Positions 1-5,525 of a stretch of DNA of 5,525 nucleotides are shown here, in pieces (position 1 is the stretch's first letter; each line of letters starts with the position of its first letter). The notes below the pieces were generated by a model. The model saw nothing but the letters and a program-made list of their open reading frames with translations. It was not told where the DNA came from and searched no databases. Position numbers and translations under genes: made by a program. The stretch is from positions 1 through 5,525 of the forward strand of contig CAIWSO010000412.1 of assembly GCA_903915315.1 (NCBI GenBank), given 5' to 3'. This DNA comes from an uncultured Spartobacteria bacterium. Its GTDB lineage: Bacteria > Verrucomicrobiota > Verrucomicrobiia > Chthoniobacterales > Terrimicrobiaceae.

Positions 1-750
1 ACTTGGCAAAACACCGAAAATCCCACCACCGTTCTTGCAGGCATGCGTGTTGTTTTGGCGGGACTGCTGGCCTTGCCCGAGTCGTTGACGACGAGCGAGC
101 AGCGCAAGCGCTGGACGCGCGTGCTTGGAGAGATACGAGAAGTTCCTATTGCCGAGGAGGCTGGCAAGAAATGGATCAAGCCGGCACATGTTTTTTCCGA
201 CAAAAAAAACGCGGAACATCCGGAATTGTATGCGGTCTTCCCATATCCGATCTATGGTGTTGGGAAGCCGGATTTGGAGATCGGCTTGGAAACTTTTGCG
301 CGCCGGGCAAACAAGCGCACAGGAGGTTGGCAGCAGGATGCGATCCAAGCCGCCTTACTGGGACAAACCGCCGATGCCAAGTCATTTCTACTCCAAAACA
401 TCACCACGGAAAACCTCATGGGCGGGGACAACGAGAAAGCGAAACGCCCGGATAGCCGCTTCCCCGCGTTCTGGGGTCCGAACTTCGATTGGATTCCCGA
501 TCAGTGCAACGGTTCGGTGATCCTCACCACGCTCCAATACATGCTCATGCAAACAGACGGGAAGAAAATTATCCTTCTTCCCGCATGGCCGAAGGAGTGG
601 AACGCCGACTTCAAACTTCACGCACCCTTCAACACCACGCTCGAAGGTCGGGTGGTCAACGGAGAAGTGATCGATCTGAAGGTCACTCCGGAATCCCGAC
701 AAAAAGATGTCATTATAATGAAATCTGCAGATCCTATTTCATTAAAGTAA
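1..750 (+). CDS. Six-hairpin glycosidase, GH95-like / DUF5703-type, C-terminal part (5' truncated by window edge)
   Basis: The frame is open from base 1, so the gene starts upstream; the ATG at 43 is internal, because in-frame coding sequence (TWQNTENPTTVLAG) precedes it. 249 residues are visible before the TAA at 748-750. Recognisable blocks, numbered from the window edge, are HPELYAVFPY at 73-82 followed by GVGKPD, then GGWQQDAIQAALLG, RFPAFWGPNFDWIPDQ at 153-168, and LLPAWPKEW at 192-200 leading into FKLHAP. From memory, this order is typical of the late (alpha/alpha)6-barrel and C-terminal beta region of GH95-like proteins often annotated as DUF5703 in Verrucomicrobia and Planctomycetes. 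Classical GH95 enzymes cleave alpha-L-fucosides or alpha-L-galactosides; the substrate here cannot be read from the fragment. Catalytic residues cannot be assigned without the N-terminal half. The acidic residues D163 and D167 in the FDWIPD block look conserved but their role is unknown. Export is likely by family habit but the signal peptide would lie outside the window. The family call is fairly sure, the exact activity is not. Confidence 0.8.
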   Translation, partial: TWQNTENPTTVLAGMRVVLAGLLALPESLTTSEQRKRWTRVLGEIREVPIAEEAGKKWIKPAHVFSDKKNAEHPELYAVFPYPIYGVGKPDLEIGLETFARRANKRTGGWQQDAIQAALLGQTADAKSFLLQNITTENLMGGDNEKAKRPDSRFPAFWGPNFDWIPDQCNGSVILTTLQYMLMQTDGKKIILLPAWPKEWNADFKLHAPFNTTLEGRVVNGEVIDLKVTPESRQKDVIIMKSADPISLK

Positions 751-756
751 CTTGTG
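748..756 (+). promoter_or_regulatory. Stop-to-start junction of genes 1 and 2 (probable translational coupling, GTG start)
   Basis: The TAA of gene 1 (748-750) is followed by one codon-length spacer, CTT, and then the GTG of gene 2 (754-756). Both genes are in the same frame. The bases just before the GTG contain no convincing Shine-Dalgarno purine run, only a weak TAAAG. Re-initiation by ribosomes that finish gene 1 is therefore the simplest way to start gene 2. The start is supported by the basic, hydrophobic signal peptide that follows immediately; the in-frame TTG codons further down would cut into it. Confidence 0.55.
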
Positions 757-2202
757 AGCGCGATATTTAAATTCATTTTAAAAGGGCTCTTGTGTCTCTT
801 GGCATCGACCGAGGTGGGGCTTGGCACTCCGGCCAGCGTGGACGAGAGTGCTGATTCCGCAAAACGCGTCATTAGCTCGACTGAACCGGTGGTCATCGCG
901 CCGAAACGGGCCGAGGGAAAAAGCTTTGTCGCCACCGGAGTCACATCGCCGGTGAAGCCCGAAAGTGGAAACACTGCAGTGACAGTGACTTTCCCTTTTG
1001 CAACATATACAATGGCCTTCAAGCTTCCCTCGTGGCCCCAGTATGTTTTACCTGATGGAAATGCCTTTGGCAATGCGTGGTCTGAAACAATCACTGGCGG
1101 TAGTAGCCATGCTGATGGATGGGACTATGAAATACTCTTTGATAAAAATTCCGTTATGTGGATCGAAAGCCAGAATAACGCCCGCATTGTGGTCCGCTGG
1201 CGTGGCCAACTGGTAAATCAATATGGGGAAACGGCTCATACTGATGTGAAACCAGAGGCACCTTATGGCGCGGGTGAGTGGGCTGATGAATGGTATTATA
1301 TTTATCCCGATGGGGTAACACTGCGTCGAGTCCAGATCTATACAGGGTATGCAGCGACCTGCCAGCCCTCATTTTACCGGGGCGGCGTAGGCTATGAGAC
1401 ACAGGAAACGTTCATTGAAGGTAAAGCCGGTATTCAACCAATGGATATTATCGATAGCAATGCCCTCACTCTTGTGAAAATGACCGGAGAATCCAAGGAC
1501 ATCAACTTCTCGCCATATCCCGAATTGAGCAAGAATATGTATCCTGGAGCCAACATTCAAATTGTGAATCTGAAAAATGGTTATTACCCATTCACTATTG
1601 TTGCAGAAGGTGATACGGAGATAAGACCCTACGATGGCCCTGCTATCGATCGCGCGAACCTGAGTTCCACGACCGTTGTCACATGGCCTAGGCAGGCGCG
1701 ATTTACAAATGGTTTTACGTCAGCGCTTAGCCATGTGATCAACTGGAAATGGCATGAGCGCACCAGTAATACCGTGACCACACTGTATCTGCTTGGCGTT
1801 ACTGACGAGGCATCAAAGTCGAACAGGATAAACCAAGTGGTAACGCTGACCCGTGCCTGGCAATATTCTCCAACTCTCACCGTAACGGGCGATGATTATC
1901 AGTCTCTTGGATTTGATATGAAACAAAAGGCCTACATGCTCAGCAAGAAGTCTGGGGCTCGTGCGAATCTGAGTTTTTCCGTCGCTGCCAGCCCAGCCAA
2001 TCCGCTCTTCAATCCTGCTTTTGTAGTCCAGGGTATAGACAAATCAGATGCTGCTCTATTGAGCGTAAGAGTTAATGGCGCACTGGTCCCTGATGCAAGG
2101 ATAGGTTGCGAAGATTCCGGTCTGGTGGTCTGGGTGCCTTTAAAATCCGAGGAAGCAACCACCTTTGAATTCAGATTTGAAGGCAAAAAAACCAATCCAT
2201 GA
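754..2202 (+). CDS. Uncharacterised secreted protein, probably beta-rich, in a glycan-degradation operon
   Basis: This complete 482-residue gene starts at GTG. Residues 1 to about 27 look like a signal peptide: Lys6 and Lys10, a hydrophobic core over residues 4-17, then a small-residue stretch (GLGTPAS) where cleavage is likely but not exactly placeable. Cys14 is not a lipobox cysteine because it follows LL rather than G, A or S. I do not recognise the family. The mature part has no further membrane segment and is rich in alternating hydrophobic, aromatic and Thr/Ser residues, as in beta-sandwich proteins. Notable blocks are W176-ADE-W180 followed by YYIYPDG, and GGVGYETQETF at 210-220. These acidic and aromatic clusters could be an active or binding site, which is inference. 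The last stretch (VRVNGALVPD onward) looks like a small C-terminal beta domain. It lies three bases after a GH95-like gene and overlaps a GH38-like gene by four bases, so a role in breaking or binding the same glycan is likely. Base composition is lower in GC than gene 3. Existence is secure, function unknown. Confidence 0.88.
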   Translation: MSAIFKFILKGLLCLLASTEVGLGTPASVDESADSAKRVISSTEPVVIAPKRAEGKSFVATGVTSPVKPESGNTAVTVTFPFATYTMAFKLPSWPQYVLPDGNAFGNAWSETITGGSSHADGWDYEILFDKNSVMWIESQNNARIVVRWRGQLVNQYGETAHTDVKPEAPYGAGEWADEWYYIYPDGVTLRRVQIYTGYAATCQPSFYRGGVGYETQETFIEGKAGIQPMDIIDSNALTLVKMTGESKDINFSPYPELSKNMYPGANIQIVNLKNGYYPFTIVAEGDTEIRPYDGPAIDRANLSSTTVVTWPRQARFTNGFTSALSHVINWKWHERTSNTVTTLYLLGVTDEASKSNRINQVVTLTRAWQYSPTLTVTGDDYQSLGFDMKQKAYMLSKKSGARANLSFSVAASPANPLFNPAFVVQGIDKSDAALLSVRVNGALVPDARIGCEDSGLVVWVPLKSEEATTFEFRFEGKKTNP

Positions 2203-2246
2203 AAAAACAATCCATGAAAAACCAATCCATGAAAAACCAATCCATG
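2187..2246 (+). repeat. 15-bp tandem repeat (three full units plus a degenerate one) across the gene 2 / gene 3 junction
   Basis: The unit is ATGAAAAAMCAATCC (M = A or C). Full copies lie at 2199-2213, 2214-2228 and 2229-2243. They differ only at the ninth base (A in the first, C in the others). The 12 bases at 2187-2198 match the last 12 bases of the unit, and a fourth ATG at 2244-2246 starts the next unit before the sequence diverges. Because 15 is divisible by three, changes in copy number keep the frame. In gene 3 the repeat encodes M-K-(K/N)-Q-S three times; in gene 2 the degenerate copy encodes the end of its C-terminal tail (KTNP). Confidence 0.95.
2199..2202 (+). promoter_or_regulatory. 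ATGA stop/start overlap of genes 2 and 3
   Basis: The ATG at 2199-2201 overlaps the TGA that ends gene 2 (2200-2202). This is the classic arrangement for translational coupling. A possible Shine-Dalgarno element, GAAGG at 2179-2183, ends 15 bases before this ATG, which is longer than usual. The later in-frame ATGs at 2214, 2229 and 2244 have only A-rich repeat sequence upstream. Coupling at the first ATG is therefore favoured, though re-initiation at any of the four is possible. Confidence 0.6.
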
Positions 2247-5200
2247 ATCAAAGGCATCACTATCTTTGGCATCATCCTCCTGGGAGCTGTCCAGGCAGCA
2301 TTGGCCGTTCCAATCGTAAATGAGATCCCGGCGGCAGAGATCAAGCCGACCGCTTCCAGTATCTATGGTAGCGGCGCTCAGTTACTGATTGATGGATCCG
2401 GACTGAATGGCAACGTCCATGACGGCGACAAATTTGCTAAGACGATGTGGCATTCCACCGGCAAGCCCCTGCCCACCGCGCCGGCACCAGGCATCCCCGC
2501 CGCACCGGCGTGGGTCCGCTTCGACTTCGCTGCGCCCCAAGACATCAATCAAATTCTCATCTGGAACCATAACCAACAATCCCTCACCAATCGCGGATTC
2601 CGCAAAATCCACATCTATGGTAGCACAGACGGTATCGCATGGACGTCCCTTGCCGATTCCGATCTCACTCAGGGTGGTGACACCGCGCAGGCCGTGGCGC
2701 TCTCCGCAAAACAGCCGATCAAGACTGTCATCATCGCTGCTGAATCAAACTGGGGCGACGACTTCTACGGCCTCAGTGAGGTGAAATTCATCACTCATCG
2801 CGAAGTCGCTGCCGATGCTATTCCCGCCCCCTCATCGGTCATCATCTCTGATTTTCCGTTCGCCTGGGATGCTGAGAACAAAGCTCACCGCCAAGTGGAA
2901 CTCTCTCTCGTCGGTGCGCCGCTCTACGAAGCCGCCGAAGTCATCGTTGCCTGCGGTGGCGAACGCACGACAACCCACTTGGAGCTCGACTCTCATGGCC
3001 GACGCAAGATGGTGCTTCCGCTGCCCGCGGGCAAGGCCGACACCCGCGCCGCCAATGCCAAGGTCACCGTCACCGTGACCACCCCGCGCTGGAGCAAGTC
3101 CGCAGAAGGCACCATCGAACCGGCAAAAACTTGGCCGAATCTTGAAGAAGTCGTGGTCATCATCAAAACCCATTACGACATTGGTTTTACCCGCCGCGCC
3201 GGGGAAGTTGTGAACTACTACCGCACAAGCATGATTGACAAGGCTATGCAGATCATGGAACAGGGCAAAGATCAGCCCGCCTCCCAGCAGTTCACGCTCA
3301 CCAGCCCCGGTTGGGTCATGTCCAAGGTCCTTGACGACTGGCAGGGGCAGACCGCCGAACGCAAGTCCATGTTGGACTCCTATGTCAAGTCCGGCCGACT
3401 CCGTTTCCATGCACTGCCATTCTCGCTGGAATCCGACGCCTGCGAACCTGAGGAAATGGCTCGAGGTTTCGCCTTCACCTCCGACCTCTGCCGCCGCTAT
3501 GGCCTACCGCTGCCGATCTCTGGAAAAATGACCGATGTCCCCAGCCACGGCAGCGCGCTCGCCACCGTTCTTGGCAATAGCGGCGTCAAGTTCATGCACA
3601 TCGGTTGTAACTGGCCCTCCAGCTATGTCAGAACCCCCGGTCTCTTCTGGTGGGAAGGCCCCGACGGCTCCCGCGTGCTTACCTTCTACTCCAGCAACTA
3701 CGGCACTGCCACTGGCTTCAATTACGTCTATGGCGGCACCGATCCCAATACGGGCCACAACTTCATCCCTCCGGATGACTGGAAATACAGGATCTGGCCT
3801 GCCATCATCGTTACTCTGGACAACACCGGTCCGCCACCCGCTGCGGAAGTCACCAAACTTTTGGAGGAAGCCCGCCGCCAGCTCCCCGGCATCAAAATCC
3901 GCTTCGGCACGATGGACGACTTTGCCAATGACATCCTCGCCACCAAGACCGAACTGCCGGTCGTGAAGGGGGAGATGCCGGACACCTGGATCCACGGCAT
4001 CATGTGTGACCCCGGCGGCAGCAAGCTCTCCCGCACCATCCACCCCCTCCTCGCTTCTGCCGAAGCCCTGCACACGCAGCTCGGTCTCTGGGGTGTTGCC
4101 CAGCCCTCCATCGCCAAGGAGGTTGCCACCGCCTACGAAAAAATTCTCCTCTACGGCGAACACACTTGGGGCACCTATCACAGTATCGAACAATTCGGGG
4201 ACAATTTCAAAAATGCCAATCGCGATCACGTCGCCACTCTCGAAGCCTCTTGGGAAGACAAGACCGACTACATCCGCGCTGCAGCCAAGATCACCCACAC
4301 CCTTGCCGATGCCGACCTAAAAGCCCTCGCCGACAACGTCAATGCACCCGCCGGCAGCACTATCGTCTATAACTCGCTGCCTTGGCCGCGTTCCGGCAGG
4401 GTGGAATCCGGAAGCAAGACATTCTTCGTCAAGGATGTGCCGCCCTGCGGCTACAAGGTTGTTTCCGCACCCAGCTCCGCGCTCTCTGCTTCCAACTCCA
4501 CACTCGAATCCCCATTCTTCAAAATCACCCTCGACCCTGCCAGCGGCGCTATCGCTTCTCTCGTGGACAAGCGTACCGGTCGCGAGTGGGTGGACGCCGC
4601 CGCTGAGCGCGGTCTCGCACAATATCTCAACGAACGATTCACCTACGAGCAGACGGCCAAGTATTGTCGCGACTACATGCAAGGCCGCTGGGGCAACAAT
4701 CTCACGAGAGAACTGCATAAACCGGGCATGATCTCGGAGAAAAAGGTTCCCTACCGCGCCACCACCTCGGCCAACGGCACGGTGACAATATCCGGCGACA
4801 CCGCCATGCTCGAATGTCCTGCTGACCCCGCCAATCACATGCCAGCCACGGCGTTGCGCATCACGTTACCGCAGGATCAGCCATTCATCGAACTCGAACT
4901 CACCATCAAGGATAAAGCCAAGGACAACTGGCCGGAAGCGGACTGGCTTTGCCTGCCGTTCAAGATCACCAATCCGCAGTTCCGCGTGTACCGCCAACTC
5001 GGCTCGATGAACCCCGTCACCGACATTCTCACCGGTGCCAACCGCGATATGTTCTCCGTTGGCCACGGCGTGACGATCACCGACGCCGATGGCTCCGGCA
5101 TTGCGATCAGCCCCCTTGACCATCCGCTGGTCTCACTCGACCGCCCCGGCTGCTGGCAGTTCTCCAAGGATGCCGTGACTTTCACGCCCAAGAAGCCGAT

Positions 5201-5525
5201 CGTTTACCTAAACCTCTACAACAACCAGTGGAACGTGAACTTCCGTTATTGGTATCCCGGCACTTGGAGCTCACGCGTCCGCCTCTGGACCTTCGACGCC
5301 AATACGCCAGCCGACGCCGTCATGGCCACGCCAGCGCTTGAAGCTCGCAACCCACTACTCGCAGTCTCCGCAACCGTGAAAGGCAAAACGCTCCCCGCCG
5401 AGCAAACCGGTATCAGCCTTTCTCGTAAAGGCACCATCGTCACTGCCTTCGGTCAGAACCCCGACAGTGCCGGCACGCTCCTGCGCGTCTGGGAACAGGC
5501 GGGCACTTCCGGTGAGCTCACCGTC
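2199..5525 (+). CDS. Exported GH38-type alpha-mannosidase-like protein with N-terminal F5/8 type C domain (3' end outside window)
   Basis: The frame is open for 1109 codons to the right edge. In-frame ATGs encode M1, M6, M11 and M16; I start at the first because it overlaps the stop of gene 2. A signal peptide runs from M16 (MIKGITIFGIILLG) to a likely cleavage after A36 (ALA|V). Residues about 45-200 resemble an F5/8 type C (discoidin, CBM32-like) carbohydrate-binding domain: WVRFDF at 105-110, then a step resembling RKIHIYGSTDG, closing with GLSEVKF near 197. The catalytic part follows: H325-Y-D327 (IGFT) matches the early GH38 metal-binding HxD motif, TSPGW lies at 368-372, T445-D446-VPSHG aligns with the GH38 nucleophile region (D446 the candidate nucleophile and metal ligand), and E654-H655-TWG supplies the late metal-ligand histidine. 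A GH38 C-terminal beta domain begins near 772 (SPFFKITLDPASG, then LVDKRTG), and LLRVWEQAG near the edge suggests the end is close. GH38 enzymes are retaining, metal-dependent alpha-mannosidases. The motifs are divergent and recall GH38-like proteins annotated DUF5054, so mannoside specificity is inferred. Confidence 0.87.
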   Translation, partial: MKKQSMKNQSMKNQSMIKGITIFGIILLGAVQAALAVPIVNEIPAAEIKPTASSIYGSGAQLLIDGSGLNGNVHDGDKFAKTMWHSTGKPLPTAPAPGIPAAPAWVRFDFAAPQDINQILIWNHNQQSLTNRGFRKIHIYGSTDGIAWTSLADSDLTQGGDTAQAVALSAKQPIKTVIIAAESNWGDDFYGLSEVKFITHREVAADAIPAPSSVIISDFPFAWDAENKAHRQVELSLVGAPLYEAAEVIVACGGERTTTHLELDSHGRRKMVLPLPAGKADTRAANAKVTVTVTTPRWSKSAEGTIEPAKTWPNLEEVVVIIKTHYDIGFTRRAGEVVNYYRTSMIDKAMQIMEQGKDQPASQQFTLTSPGWVMSKVLDDWQGQTAERKSMLDSYVKSGRLRFHALPFSLESDACEPEEMARGFAFTSDLCRRYGLPLPISGKMTDVPSHGSALATVLGNSGVKFMHIGCNWPSSYVRTPGLFWWEGPDGSRVLTFYSSNYGTATGFNYVYGGTDPNTGHNFIPPDDWKYRIWPAIIVTLDNTGPPPAAEVTKLLEEARRQLPGIKIRFGTMDDFANDILATKTELPVVKGEMPDTWIHGIMCDPGGSKLSRTIHPLLASAEALHTQLGLWGVAQPSIAKEVATAYEKILLYGEHTWGTYHSIEQFGDNFKNANRDHVATLEASWEDKTDYIRAAAKITHTLADADLKALADNVNAPAGSTIVYNSLPWPRSGRVESGSKTFFVKDVPPCGYKVVSAPSSALSASNSTLESPFFKITLDPASGAIASLVDKRTGREWVDAAAERGLAQYLNERFTYEQTAKYCRDYMQGRWGNNLTRELHKPGMISEKKVPYRATTSANGTVTISGDTAMLECPADPANHMPATALRITLPQDQPFIELELTIKDKAKDNWPEADWLCLPFKITNPQFRVYRQLGSMNPVTDILTGANRDMFSVGHGVTITDADGSGIAISPLDHPLVSLDRPGCWQFSKDAVTFTPKKPIVYLNLYNNQWNVNFRYWYPGTWSSRVRLWTFDANTPADAVMATPALEARNPLLAVSATVKGKTLPAEQTGISLSRKGTIVTAFGQNPDSAGTLLRVWEQAGTSGELTV

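Noticed and set aside
714..719. TATAAT hexamer near the end of gene 1, resembling a -10 promoter box for gene 2
   Set aside because: No matching -35 element lies about 17 bases upstream (the bases there read GAATCC), the site is inside coding sequence, and the 3-base gene spacing points to an operon. Probably chance.
784..801. Possible lipoprotein signal at Cys14 of gene 2
   Set aside because: The residues before the cysteine (GLL) lack the small residue required at position -1 of a lipobox, so a normal signal peptide is more likely.
618..1094. Antisense reading frame of 158 codons crossing the gene 1 / gene 2 junction
   Set aside because: Both genes beneath it are well supported on the + strand, and the antisense translation shows no family features.
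1932..2240. Antisense frame starting with a repeated VFHGL-type peptide
   Set aside because: The repeated peptide is only the reverse strand of the 15-bp tandem repeat; the rest mirrors the end of gene 2.
2187..2246. Direct repeats as a possible CRISPR array or regulatory iteron set
   Set aside because: The units are adjacent without spacers, are 15 bp long, and are translated in frame as part of gene 3, so they are a coding tandem repeat.
2407..2784. Plus-strand frame of 125 codons in a different frame from gene 3
   Set aside because: It is out of frame with the F5/8 type C domain, and its Ser/Pro/Arg-rich translation has no domain; it is a shadow of gene 3.
3504..4298. Long antisense reading frame of 264 codons
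   Set aside because: It lies wholly opposite the conserved GH38 catalytic region and is a by-product of GC-rich codons there; its translation is low-complexity Gly/Val/Ala-rich with no recognisable domain.

Overview
The window carries three genes, all on the + strand and packed with almost no space between them, so it reads as the middle of one operon for secreted carbohydrate-active proteins. The encoded proteins resemble ones I associate with glycan-degrading bacteria of the Verrucomicrobiota / Kiritimatiellota / Lentisphaerota / Planctomycetota group. This assignment rests on protein flavour, weak Shine-Dalgarno signals and a GC-rich third gene. No rRNA or other taxonomic marker is present.

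Layout. (1) Positions 1-750 hold the C-terminal 249 residues of a six-hairpin, GH95-like glycosidase whose start lies outside the window. (2) Positions 754-2202 hold a complete 482-residue protein with a signal peptide and no family I can name. It begins with GTG, three bases after the previous stop and in the same reading frame. (3) Positions 2199-5525 hold a very large exported GH38-type (alpha-mannosidase-like) protein with an N-terminal F5/8 type C (CBM32-like) domain. It overlaps gene 2 by four bases (ATGA) and is still open at the right edge after 1109 codons.

The junction of genes 2 and 3 contains a 15-bp tandem repeat that places four ATG codons in one frame before the signal peptide of gene 3. 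The tail of gene 2 is built from a degenerate copy of the same unit.

Working together (inference): the two hydrolases would remove different terminal sugars from a complex glycan outside the cytoplasm. The uncharacterised middle protein, co-translated with them, is a good candidate for a glycan-active or glycan-binding partner. I see no RNA genes, mobile elements, CRISPR arrays, promoters or terminators. Coding sequence fills essentially the whole window, so there is no gene-free stretch over 300 bases.
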